From NCBI GenBank assembly GCA_002373975.1, contig DFKZ01000112.1, positions 21,501 to 73,824 of the forward strand: 52,324 nucleotides of DNA, given 5' to 3'. This DNA is from Lachnospiraceae bacterium UBA3632 (GTDB lineage Bacteria > Bacillota > Clostridia > Lachnospirales > Lachnospiraceae). Below the pieces are notes generated by a model that had not been told where the DNA came from, did no database searches, and saw only the letters and a program-made list of their open reading frames with translations. Shown here one piece after another: positions 34,517-42,782 of this stretch; position 1 is the stretch's first letter, and each line of letters opens with the position of its first letter. The position numbers and the translations under genes were made by a program.

Positions 34517-35947
34517 ATGGCAAAAATATGTTCAAGAGGAATGAATAGATTTCAGGTTTATTCGGTAAATGGGGATGTAAGGTTATGTAGTTGGATGAGA
34601 GACATGCATCTAGGCAATCTGATTGATAACACAGTAGAAGAACTGTATAACAATGAGGCAGCAAAACGTATCAAAAATCGCCTTTTAGCGCAAGATTATA
34701 GCATGTGTATTGTCGATTCTTGCCCATATTTAGCTAATAATAGTTTAGCGGAAGAATTGATAGATTATGATCCTGAACAAAGATTTCCTAAACGGCTTGC
34801 ATTGGCCTTTGAAACTACGTGTAATTATGCCTGTACGGGATGTACATATCACAGTAAGCTTCATGGAAAGGATATGGAACAAATAGAGAGGAATTATGAA
34901 ATTATTGAAGAAAGATTAAGAGAGGTTCTGCCACATGTGACATATATTTCAGCAAACGGGTGTGGTGAGTTGTTTGCAAGTAAACACATATTAAAGCTAC
35001 TGTCTGAATGGAATCCCGATGTAGGAATAGAAAATACGGAAGTATCATTGGAATCAAATGGTTCAATGTTTGATGAGAAGCACTGGAAGCAAATCGAGAA
35101 TCTTGGCAAGGCAAATTTAAGCGTTTCAATTACGGTTATGAGTTTTGATGAAGACATATACAGATATTTGTCGGGCACAAAACTCCCGATTAGCCAGATA
35201 GAAAACAATCTTAGATTTATTAAAGGGTTACGAGAAAAAAACATAATAAACCATCTTGAATTATGTACCGTTGTTCAGGAACAGAATTTCCGAGAAATGC
35301 CAAGATTTGCAAGAAGGTGTATAGAGGAGTTCGGGGCTGATTCTGTAAGACTTAGACCATTTGTTGCGTGGGGTGCAAAGGAAGAAGATATTGAGTGGTT
35401 TGCAAATGTTAGGAACCCTAGACATCCTATGTATAATGACTATAAACGAGTGATGTCGGATCCTATATTTAAACATCCAGCCGTTGATGATTGGAGTGGA
35501 GAAATGGATTCCGTTGATTCAACCTATTCTCCCTTACAGATGTCAAAAGCAGAAAACAAGATGCTCTCATATTTCTGGAAGAATAGTGATAATTTCCTTG
35601 GAAAAATCCGAAGCATGACACCCGGAGAGAATGGAAAGGTGGCAGTATATGGAGTTACTGATCTGGCCAAGTCAATAGTTGATAAAATCGATTCCACCCA
35701 AGGTTTTCAGCTTGAATATATGATTGATCGAGATTGTAAAGATTGGTATTATGGTGAGAAGAGGATATGGAGACATATTCATCTGAAAGAACAGGATAAG
35801 GGTTTATTAGTAATAGTTGCGCAAATTAAGAGAAAAGAACAGATAGTTTCTTTCCTAAAGTCGGAAGGATACGAAAATGTTGTGACGATAGATGAATTAG
35901 TTGAAGATTATGAACTTATTAATGAGTTGAATGAAATATTAGGATAA
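34517..35947 (+). CDS. Radical SAM protein with N-terminal SPASM-like region and C-terminal Rossmann-like domain
   Basis: A 476-residue protein. The radical SAM cluster motif is C102-x3-C106-x2-C109 (TCNYACTGC). Ahead of it, residues 15-75 look like a SPASM-type segment (RLCSWMRDMHLGNL, then C64 and C69), which usually follows the radical SAM core instead of preceding it. Residues about 370-476 form a Rossmann-like domain (GKVAVYGVTDLAKSIVDKI). Such enzymes in glycan clusters may modify sugars (epimerise, dehydrate or methylate); the reaction here is unknown. GGAGAGGAAGG lies upstream, and the next gene's AGGA overlaps its end. Confidence 0.8.
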   Translation: MAKICSRGMNRFQVYSVNGDVRLCSWMRDMHLGNLIDNTVEELYNNEAAKRIKNRLLAQDYSMCIVDSCPYLANNSLAEELIDYDPEQRFPKRLALAFETTCNYACTGCTYHSKLHGKDMEQIERNYEIIEERLREVLPHVTYISANGCGELFASKHILKLLSEWNPDVGIENTEVSLESNGSMFDEKHWKQIENLGKANLSVSITVMSFDEDIYRYLSGTKLPISQIENNLRFIKGLREKNIINHLELCTVVQEQNFREMPRFARRCIEEFGADSVRLRPFVAWGAKEEDIEWFANVRNPRHPMYNDYKRVMSDPIFKHPAVDDWSGEMDSVDSTYSPLQMSKAENKMLSYFWKNSDNFLGKIRSMTPGENGKVAVYGVTDLAKSIVDKIDSTQGFQLEYMIDRDCKDWYYGEKRIWRHIHLKEQDKGLLVIVAQIKRKEQIVSFLKSEGYENVVTIDELVEDYELINELNEILG

Positions 35948-35952
35948 CGAAA

Positions 35953-37050
35953 ATGGGAAAAACAATCAATGTCACAAGATCATCAATGCCTCCTTATGAA
36001 GAATTCATAGAGGCGATAAAACCCCTTTGGGAAACCCATTGGTTAACCAATATGGGACAGTACCATCAACAATTAGAAAAAGAGCTATCAGAGTATCTTC
36101 AAGTAAAAGAGTTATCTCTGATGGTGAACGGTCATATGTCACTAGAAATGGCTATTCAAGCGTTTGGATTTCCCGAGGGATCGGAAATAATTACTACGCC
36201 GTTCACTTTTATTTCTACTACACATGCAATTGTTCGAAACAAGATGGTGCCTGTTTTTTGTGATGTAAAACTATCCGACGGAACAATTGATGAATCAAAG
36301 ATTGAAGAGTTAATTACAGAAAAAACTGTTGCTATAGTACCGGTTCATGTATATGGAAATGTATGTAACACTGGGGAAATACAACGCATTTCGGATAAGT
36401 ATGGATTAAAAGTTATTTATGATGCGGCCCATGCATTTGGAGTTAAATATAATGGTGAAGGAATTGGAACATACGGTGATGCGTCTGTCTTTAGCTTTCA
36501 TGCAACGAAGGTTTTTAATACCATAGAAGGAGGAGCGGTTACATTTTCTGAACACAAATTATATGAAAAACTATATAATCTCAAGAATTTTGGTATTCGT
36601 GGAGAAGAACTGGTGACGGAGATTGGGGCTAATGCAAAAATGAATGAGTTATGTTCCATTATGGGGTTATGTAACCTTAAAAGATTTGATAAAACGGTTG
36701 CAGATCGGAAAAAATCATATGATGAGTATATTGATAGACTATCATCCAAAGCAGGGATAGAGTTCTTTGAAGAAAACGAGGATGCCACAAAAAACTATGC
36801 TTATTTTCCGATTATTGTATCATCAAGTTATGAATTAACAAGAGATGAATTATATAACAAATTTAAATCATATGGCATTAATACCCGAAAATATTTTTAT
36901 CCATTGACGGCAGATCAAGCTTGTTTTAAGAATAAGTATAAGACGGTAATGCTTCCTAATGCCCGAAGCTTGGCTGAACGCGTTTTGACATTACCAATGT
37001 TTGAGGGAATGTCAACTGAAATTATTGAAAAAATTACAGAGTTAATATAG
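35953..37050 (+). CDS. DegT/DnrJ/EryC1/StrS sugar aminotransferase
   Basis: A 365-residue PLP enzyme of the DegT family that aminates nucleotide-linked keto-sugars. The PLP lysine is K186 in SFHATKVFN, with YDAAHAFG before it. The N-terminus (RSSMPPYEEFIEAIKPLWE, then WLTNMGQYHQQLEKEL) resembles VioA-type enzymes that form dTDP-4-amino-4,6-dideoxyglucose. The 4-amino sugar is therefore a reasonable guess, not proven. No dTDP-glucose synthesis genes are in the window. Starts 5 bases after the radical SAM stop. Confidence 0.88.
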   Translation: MGKTINVTRSSMPPYEEFIEAIKPLWETHWLTNMGQYHQQLEKELSEYLQVKELSLMVNGHMSLEMAIQAFGFPEGSEIITTPFTFISTTHAIVRNKMVPVFCDVKLSDGTIDESKIEELITEKTVAIVPVHVYGNVCNTGEIQRISDKYGLKVIYDAAHAFGVKYNGEGIGTYGDASVFSFHATKVFNTIEGGAVTFSEHKLYEKLYNLKNFGIRGEELVTEIGANAKMNELCSIMGLCNLKRFDKTVADRKKSYDEYIDRLSSKAGIEFFEENEDATKNYAYFPIIVSSSYELTRDELYNKFKSYGINTRKYFYPLTADQACFKNKYKTVMLPNARSLAERVLTLPMFEGMSTEIIEKITELI

Positions 37051-37119
37051 GAATAATTAACAACGGCATTTATTCATATTTCTGTATAAAACAATCTGGT
37101 TAGGAAGTGTGAGATTTAG

Positions 37120-38082
37120 ATGAAAAAGGTATTAGTATTATCCATAGGATCAGAATCGGGTTCAACGGTTATTAAATCTCTAAAATTGAATGGATATTAT
37201 GTAATTGGGTGTAATTGTTATCCGCGAGAATGGATTCATAATGCAGAGCTTGTTGACGAATTTCATGAAATTCCACTTGTTTTTGATGACGGGTTTGAAA
37301 CAGTCATAAGGGATTTATGTAAAAAATATAAAATAGATTTTATTTTACCGTTGACAGATTTAGATGTAGATTGGCTTTCGTGCAGAGAAGAGTTGCAGGA
37401 AGAATTGGGCTGTTCCTTTTGTCAGTCAAAAAAGGAAACATTGTCAATATGCAGAAACAAGGCTTTGTTGGCGGATTATTGTAAAGACATTATTTTCGTC
37501 AAGACTATTCCTAACGTTAATATAGAAAGTATCACGGAATATTCATCATTCCCTTATATATGTAAACCAGAATGTGGACGCAGTAGTGAAGGCATTATTA
37601 TCCTGAATAATCTAAATGATTTATCATTTTATAGAGATAGAATTAAAACGGATTATCTGATTCAACCCTATATCAATGGAAGCATTTATTGTGCGGATGT
37701 GGTGCGAAATCCTATTACAGGGAAAGTTGTAGTTGCTTCTCGTGAGGAAATATTAAGAACAAATAAGGGTCTTGGGACAACTGTACAAATTAAAAGGGAT
37801 GATCAAATTGAAAGAACGTGTCGAGAATTGGCTGATCGATTAAATATTTCAGGTTGTGTAAATTTTGAGTTTATTAGATCAGATGAAGGAGTATTGTTTT
37901 TATTGGAATGTAATCCTCGTTTTTCAGGGGGAGTAGGTTTTACTTATGCTTCGGGATATGACATGGTTGGAAATCATATGAGAGTATTTGAAAAATCCGA
38001 GCAGGATATTGACGATTATACGCTAGATTCATATATATATATGGAAAAAGCCTATGAAATATATGTAAATAAATGTATTTAA
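37120..38082 (+). CDS. ATP-grasp family ligase
   Basis: A 320-residue ATP-grasp protein with a pre-ATP-grasp Rossmann-like start (KVLVLSIGSESGSTVIKSL), an ATP-binding core (YICKPECGRSSEGI, LIQPYI) and the metal-binding end FLLECNPRFSGG. It joins a carboxylate to an amine or thiol using ATP. With the adjacent amino-sugar transferase, acylation of an amino sugar by an amino acid is one possibility, inferred from position only. AGGAAG lies upstream of the ATG. Confidence 0.82.
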   Translation: MKKVLVLSIGSESGSTVIKSLKLNGYYVIGCNCYPREWIHNAELVDEFHEIPLVFDDGFETVIRDLCKKYKIDFILPLTDLDVDWLSCREELQEELGCSFCQSKKETLSICRNKALLADYCKDIIFVKTIPNVNIESITEYSSFPYICKPECGRSSEGIIILNNLNDLSFYRDRIKTDYLIQPYINGSIYCADVVRNPITGKVVVASREEILRTNKGLGTTVQIKRDDQIERTCRELADRLNISGCVNFEFIRSDEGVLFLLECNPRFSGGVGFTYASGYDMVGNHMRVFEKSEQDIDDYTLDSYIYMEKAYEIYVNKCI

Positions 38083-38122
38083 CATGTTTATGCCATAAGA
38101 TTTAGTTTCAAGGAAGAGATAT

Positions 38123-39217
38123 ATGAGGGTGCTTATTTATGGAATAGCTAACAGAATATTGAGAAGCAAATTTTCCTGTTTTATAGGAGAAAAATATGAA
38201 GTGATAGGTATATCGGATAAATATATTCAAAAGGATTTTTTGCAAGGGATGAATTATATTCCTTATGATAGAATTTCTGAAATAGATTATGACTATATTG
38301 TTTTGCTAATAGAGACAGAATCTGTTAGAAAATCGGCAAAAAAAGAATTAGAGGAATTAGGAATAAACAAAGAGAAAATAGTTGAACCATACCTATTTTT
38401 CATGACGAACGCTTATTTTACTCCTGACATTAAAGGGTACATAGATGGATTAAGTTTAGATAAAAGTTATGAAAATATTGTGATGGGGTTATCATATTCG
38501 TTTAGGGGAATAGAGTCAGGACGATTTCCTGGCGGAACAGTAGATGTTTCCTGGCATTCACAGGATTTGTATTATAATCTGCTTCTTCTCAGGGAATTAA
38601 AAAAAAGCAAATTCCAATTGTACAAACAAATTGAAAATGTTTTTATGGTTTTCCCTTACTATTACTTTAATTATGATATGTCCAAATCTGCTGAAGCGTA
38701 TGCAGGAGGTTATATCTATGCTAATAGAGGCTTTGATGATTTTCATAATGCAAGTTCAATGGATAATGATATTATTATTGGCCACTTGCGTTGTAGGGAG
38801 TTATTCGGAGATCATTTTTGGGATAATAGGAAATGGGATTTACACTGGAGAGGGAGCTCTGATGTGATAAAGAGTAACGATTTAATATCATTATCCAGTA
38901 CATGGAAAAAGGAAAGATCACAAACAATTAAAGAGAATGAAGAACTGTTCAATCAATTAATCAATGAAGTATCTGGAAAGAATATAATATTGATCATTCC
39001 CCCATTCTTGACAAATTATATCCAAAAAGAGGATATGATATTTTATTATAAAATGCAGGAATTGTTTTATGAGTCTATTCGAAACTATAGTATAACAGTA
39101 TTGGATTATAGTAATTCACTTACAGACACAGAATTATTCTCTGATGCTACACATTTGAACAATAATGGCAGAGATGTTTTTACTAATATGATAATAAGCG
39201 ATATTTGGAAAAAATGA
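38123..39217 (+). CDS. Protein with N-terminal Rossmann-like and C-terminal SGNH-like domain
   Basis: A 364-residue protein without a clear family name. Residues 1-95 repeat the Rossmann-like pattern seen in two neighbours (RVLIYGIANRILRSKF ... YDYIVLLIE). Residues about 115-364 resemble an SGNH hydrolase/acyltransferase fold: GLSYSFRGIESG near the start could hold the nucleophile serine, and DATHLNNNGRDVF near the end gives the Asp-His pair. No signal peptide or membrane segment, so any acylation would be cytoplasmic. AAGGAAGAG precedes the ATG. Last gene of the AT-rich block. Confidence 0.55.
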   Translation: MRVLIYGIANRILRSKFSCFIGEKYEVIGISDKYIQKDFLQGMNYIPYDRISEIDYDYIVLLIETESVRKSAKKELEELGINKEKIVEPYLFFMTNAYFTPDIKGYIDGLSLDKSYENIVMGLSYSFRGIESGRFPGGTVDVSWHSQDLYYNLLLLRELKKSKFQLYKQIENVFMVFPYYYFNYDMSKSAEAYAGGYIYANRGFDDFHNASSMDNDIIIGHLRCRELFGDHFWDNRKWDLHWRGSSDVIKSNDLISLSSTWKKERSQTIKENEELFNQLINEVSGKNIILIIPPFLTNYIQKEDMIFYYKMQELFYESIRNYSITVLDYSNSLTDTELFSDATHLNNNGRDVFTNMIISDIWKK

Positions 39218-39313
39218 TAACAGTACTTGTGGGTATTTCGACATCGTATGAGAAAAATCAAGAAATGTAGTGATAAGAAAAAACATCATTACTGCAGAAA
39301 TGGGAGAAAAGCA

Positions 39314-40387
39314 ATGTCGGAGAAAATGTTGAATTTTACGGTTGGGCCGGTAATGTCATGCGATGAGGTTCTGGAAGTGTCCGGAAAGTCAGCACCATAT
39401 TTCAGAACACCCGAGTTTTCCGAGATCATGAAGGAAAACGAAAAAATGATGATGGAGCTTCTTTCCGCCCCTAAGGGCAGCAGGGTTGCGTTTCTTACTG
39501 CATCGGGAACGGGAGCCATGGAGTCTGCCGTTATGAACATTTTAAACGATAAGGACAAGGTTATCGTTGTAAACGGAGGATCTTTCGGCCAGAGATTTGC
39601 GGAATTGTGTGAGCTACACAAAAGAGAGTACACTGAGGTAAAGCTTGAGTTTGGAAAGACCCTTAAAAAGAGCGAATTCGCAGGGCTCTCGGGGAAAGGA
39701 TATACAGCTCTTCTTATCAATATGTGTGAAACATCATCGGGCGTACTATATGATATGCCGATGGTATCAGAGTTTTGCAAAGAGAATGGAATTCTTCTAA
39801 TAGTAGATGCAATAAGTGCTTTTTTGGCTGATGAATTGGAAATGGATAAGTTGGGTATTGCAGCTGTCATTACAAGTTCACAGAAGGCACTGGCCCTTCA
39901 CCCCGGTATTTCAATGATAACTATGGCTCCGGAGGCAATAGAACGTGTGGAGAAGAACACGGAAACAGGTATGTACCTAAGCCTTAAGGAGGCTTTAAAG
40001 AATGGAGAAAGAGGACAGACGCCTTTTACCCCTGCAGTAGCAATATTGCTTTCGCTTAATGCAAGGCTCCATCAGATTGAGAAAACCGGTGGTAAGAAAG
40101 CTGAGCATAAGAGGATTGCAGCGATTGCTAAGCAGTTCAGAGATGGAATCGCAGATCTGCCGCTTGATGCGTTTTCCGAAATGCAATCAAACTGCGTTAC
40201 AGCGCTTAGAGTAAAGGAAGGAAGCGCAAAAGACATAGTTAATACCTTCAAAGATAAATATAATATCTGGCTTTGCCCCAACGGGGGAGAGATAGGTAAT
40301 ACGGTATTCAGAGTAGGACATATCGGAAATATTACCGCCGAGGACAATTCTAGGCTTATAGAGGTGTTCAAAGAGGTTTTGGAATAA
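39314..40387 (+). CDS. Class V aminotransferase, probable 2-aminoethylphosphonate transaminase
   Basis: A 357-residue PLP aminotransferase. FTVGPVMSCDEVL at the start, TASGTGAMES and the PLP lysine K191 in SSQKALALHPG fit the AEP-transaminase/alanine-glyoxylate transaminase group. With PEP mutase and phosphonopyruvate decarboxylase in the same run, amination of phosphonoacetaldehyde to 2-aminoethylphosphonate is the best reading. GGGAG lies seven bases before ATG 39314; an upstream reading frame to 39227 has no binding site and a non-conserved, basic sequence. It is separated from its pathway partners by the AT-rich block and returns to the less AT-rich composition. Confidence 0.78.
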   Translation: MSEKMLNFTVGPVMSCDEVLEVSGKSAPYFRTPEFSEIMKENEKMMMELLSAPKGSRVAFLTASGTGAMESAVMNILNDKDKVIVVNGGSFGQRFAELCELHKREYTEVKLEFGKTLKKSEFAGLSGKGYTALLINMCETSSGVLYDMPMVSEFCKENGILLIVDAISAFLADELEMDKLGIAAVITSSQKALALHPGISMITMAPEAIERVEKNTETGMYLSLKEALKNGERGQTPFTPAVAILLSLNARLHQIEKTGGKKAEHKRIAAIAKQFRDGIADLPLDAFSEMQSNCVTALRVKEGSAKDIVNTFKDKYNIWLCPNGGEIGNTVFRVGHIGNITAEDNSRLIEVFKEVLE

Positions 40388-40422
40388 TAAAATCCAAAAA
40401 ATAAAAAATTTGAAATTTCCTC

Positions 40423-40450
40423 TAAAGTTTTTTTTATATGGCACCGATAT
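40423..40450 (+). promoter_or_regulatory. SigD (sigma-28) type promoter of flagellin gene 2
   Basis: TAAA (40423-40426) and CCGATAT (40444-40450) with 17-base spacing, one base longer than at flagellin 1. CACCGATATAA here parallels TACCGATATAT there. Confidence 0.82.
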
Positions 40451-40461
40451 AATGAGTGTAA

Positions 40462-40478
40462 GCAGGAAGGAGTCCTGC
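40462..40478 (+). promoter_or_regulatory. 5' hairpin in the flagellin 2 leader
   Basis: GCAGGA (40462-40467) pairs with TCCTGC (40473-40478) around loop AGGAG, near the predicted 5' end of the mRNA. The GGA in the loop is compatible with a CsrA site. The leader is about 85 bases, half that of flagellin 1, and has none of its other stems. Confidence 0.4.
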
Positions 40479-40539
40479 AAAACAACTTATCAACCGGGGC
40501 GATTATCCGAAGCCCAGTTTAAAACAAGGAGAAAAAATT

Positions 40540-41352
40540 ATGGTAGTACAGCACAACATGCAGGCAATGAACTCTAACAGAATGTTAGGATTAACATCTA
40601 ATTCACTTTCAAAATCAACTGAAAAACTTTCATCAGGATATCGTGTAAACAGAGCAGCAGATGATGCAGCAGGTCTTGCGATCTCCGAGAAAATGAGAAG
40701 ACAGATCCGTGGACTTACACAGGCAAGCCGCAACTCTCAGGATGGTATCTCAATGGTACAGACCGCTGAAGGTGCACTCAACGAAGTACACGATATGCTT
40801 CAGAGACTTAACGAACTCGCAGTTCAGTCAGCAAACGGAACTCTCGTATCCTCACAGGATAGAAGTTACATCCAGCTCGAAGTTTCACAGCTCATTCAGG
40901 AAATCGACGATGTTGCCAACAACACCAAGTTCAACGGCATCAGCCTTCTGAATGTCAGCACAACCGTTACTCTTCAGGTTGGTACTGAAGCCAGCCACAC
41001 GATGGTCATCAGCCTTCAGAAGATGACTGCAGCAGGTCTTAGTGTAAATGCACTTAAAATGTCAACTCAGTCAGGAGCAGTAAGTGCCATAAGCAAGATT
41101 AAGAGCGCTATCAACACTTTGAACAAGCTTCGTGCTAAACTCGGTGCTTATCAGAACAGGCTTGAGCACAAGATCGCTAACCTCGACAACGTAGTTGAGA
41201 ATACCACAGCAGCTGAGAGCCGTATCCGTGATACCGACATGGCTACTGAGATGGTTAAGTACTCCAATGCCAACATCTTGCAGCAGGCAGGTCAGTCAAT
41301 GCTTGCACAGTCCAACCAGGCAAATCAGGGTGTTCTTTCACTCCTCGGATAA
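40540..41352 (+). CDS. fliC: Flagellin 2
   Basis: A 270-residue flagellin, the same length as flagellin 1 and about 96% identical by direct comparison. Differences are LTSNSLS for LTQSTLS near residue 20, Q for E in QLIQEI, and a group between about 172 and 186 and near the C-terminus. The DNA is also highly similar, so the two genes are large direct repeats around the modification island. It has its own SigD promoter, AAGGAG and terminator. Confidence 0.97.
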   Translation: MVVQHNMQAMNSNRMLGLTSNSLSKSTEKLSSGYRVNRAADDAAGLAISEKMRRQIRGLTQASRNSQDGISMVQTAEGALNEVHDMLQRLNELAVQSANGTLVSSQDRSYIQLEVSQLIQEIDDVANNTKFNGISLLNVSTTVTLQVGTEASHTMVISLQKMTAAGLSVNALKMSTQSGAVSAISKIKSAINTLNKLRAKLGAYQNRLEHKIANLDNVVENTTAAESRIRDTDMATEMVKYSNANILQQAGQSMLAQSNQANQGVLSLLG

Positions 41353-41379
41353 GTTGGAGCGATATATACTACCAAATAA

Positions 41380-41410
41380 CAAAAGGAAGAGCAGGAAGCT
41401 CTTCCTTTTG
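41380..41410 (+). terminator. Terminator of flagellin gene 2
   Basis: A 13 bp perfect stem CAAAAGGAAGAGC/GCTCTTCCTTTTG (41380-41392, 41398-41410) with the T run inside the 3' arm. Confidence 0.85.
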
Positions 41411-41427
41411 TGTTTCTGCAGAGAAAC

Positions 41428-41499
41428 AAAACATAAAAAACAGTGCATATAATAAAAAAACTTGCCAAAACATAAAAAAAACAGTAGAATAATAAAAAA
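41428..41499 (+). repeat. Degenerate tandem duplication in an A-rich promoter region
   Basis: Two units of about 32-34 bases start with AAAACATAAAAAACAGT (41428) and AAAACATAAAAAAAACAGT (41467). Each continues into ATAATAAAAAA and contains a -10-like box (TATAAT in the first, TAGAAT in the second). The duplication lies directly upstream of the ATPase gene. Confidence 0.5.
41462..41490 (+). promoter_or_regulatory. Promoter of the P-loop ATPase gene
   Basis: TTGCCA (41462-41467) and TAGAAT (41485-41490), spaced by 17 bases, 72 bases before the start. The -10 lies in the second unit of the duplication described above. Confidence 0.55.
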
Positions 41500-41562
41500 T
41501 GATAAAAAGTATAAGTGAAACATAAAAACACATAACTGATGATAAATATGGAGAAATTAGCT

Positions 41563-42645
41563 ATGAATGGAACAGATCCGTTTACAAGAACGCCCGGAAT
41601 AGCAGGAAAAGCATATATTGACAACGGTATAGCAGATGAAATCATAAAAAACTTTACTGATGAGGATTCATCGAAATATGTATACAAGATTACCGGACCT
41701 CGCGGAGCAGGCAAATCGGTGGAATATGGTAAAATAATAAGAACATTGAAAGCCGAGAATAATTGGCTGGTCTATCCTCTTTCTGCGTCCGGGGAAGCGG
41801 TATCTACACTTATTTCAAAGATAAGCATGGAAAGTTTTATTGATTCGAAAAGCACTACAACCGCACTCAGTTCTACTACTTCTGTAGAAGGGAACGCTTT
41901 GGTGCTGACCGGGGGCGAATCGATCAATGTCAGCAAAACTACCACGGATAATGAGCATTTCTATTTGGAAGAAGCCACTCTTACGAAAATGATTGAGCAG
42001 GCAAACAAAAAGAAATATAAAGTACTCATAGGAGTAGATGATATATCAAAAACAAAGGATATGGTAAATCTTCTCTCCATGTTTGGATCCATGTTGCTTG
42101 AGGGATTACAGATTTATCTTGTGGTTACGGGACTTTCTGAAAACATTGAAGATTTCTCGTCTGAGAAAAACCTTACTTTCTTCAAACGCGCTGATGAAAG
42201 GGAGATTAAGGCTTTAAACCGATTTGACATTACATATATGTATGAAAAGCTCTTAGGGGTCGATTCGGAAGAGGCAAAGAAAATAGGATCCATGACGGGT
42301 GGATATGCATATGCGTATCAGGTGCTGGGATCGTTATATTATACAAAGAAAAGCAATGAATCACTGGAGGATCTCATACCTGCCTTTGAACGTATTCTCT
42401 TCAAAGATTCCTATGATTTAATATGGAAGACTCTGACAAACGGAGAAAAAGAGCTTGTAAGATGTATTTGCACTACAAAAGATGGAAGAGCAGAAAGTAT
42501 AAAGGCTCTGATGAATAATCCGTCGACTTATCCGGTGTACAGGAACAGGTTGATCAATAAACATCTCGCAGATGGGGATACCAGGGGTTATTTGAAAATA
42601 CGACTTCCACGATTTGACAGATATGTTGAACTCTGGGGGGACTGA
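41563..42645 (+). CDS. P-loop (AAA/STAND-like) ATPase
   Basis: A 360-residue ATPase. Walker A is GPRGAGKS (45-52) and Walker B is KVLIGVDDIS (153-162) with D159 and D160. The start NGTDPFTRTPGIAG and the helical C-terminal half (winged-helix-like, about 280-355) recall Orc1/Cdc6-like and STAND ATPases. Between the Walker motifs is a Ser/Thr-rich stretch (about 95-130). No effector domain is recognisable. GGAG nine bases upstream supports ATG 41563; ATG codons at 41539 and 41548 lack one. It has its own promoter and sits between flagellin 2 and a flagellin-like gene. Role unknown; a defence or regulatory function is conceivable. Confidence 0.65.
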   Translation: MNGTDPFTRTPGIAGKAYIDNGIADEIIKNFTDEDSSKYVYKITGPRGAGKSVEYGKIIRTLKAENNWLVYPLSASGEAVSTLISKISMESFIDSKSTTTALSSTTSVEGNALVLTGGESINVSKTTTDNEHFYLEEATLTKMIEQANKKKYKVLIGVDDISKTKDMVNLLSMFGSMLLEGLQIYLVVTGLSENIEDFSSEKNLTFFKRADEREIKALNRFDITYMYEKLLGVDSEEAKKIGSMTGGYAYAYQVLGSLYYTKKSNESLEDLIPAFERILFKDSYDLIWKTLTNGEKELVRCICTTKDGRAESIKALMNNPSTYPVYRNRLINKHLADGDTRGYLKIRLPRFDRYVELWGD

Positions 42646-42684
42646 GATTTCGGTTTTAAACCCGATTTTTCATTCCAAAACATT

Positions 42685-42733
42685 TTCAACTCCGCTTAAT
42701 GTCGATTATTTTTTAACATTAAGCGGAATTGAA
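42685..42733. repeat. Long inverted repeat after the ATPase gene
   Basis: The arms TTCAA-c-TCCGCTTAATGT (42685-42702) and ACATTAAGCGGA-a-TTGAA (42716-42733) match at 17 of 18 positions around a 13-base loop holding six T. No T run follows either arm, so it is an unusual terminator at best. It could be an operator or an RNA hairpin. Confidence 0.6.
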
Positions 42734-42738
42734 CAGCT

Positions 42739-42751
42739 ATACTACATTGTA
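42739..42751. promoter_or_regulatory. Operator-like 13-mer shared with the HTH-NTase-Fic cassette promoter
   Basis: ATACTACATTGTA (42739-42751) is identical to the centre of the palindrome at 43731-43755, which overlaps the cassette promoter. Here it lies 31 bases upstream of the -35 of the flagellin-like gene and is not extended into the full palindrome. Confidence 0.4.
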
Positions 42752-42782
42752 ATTGAAGCAAGAAGAAACAGGCCTGCATTTA

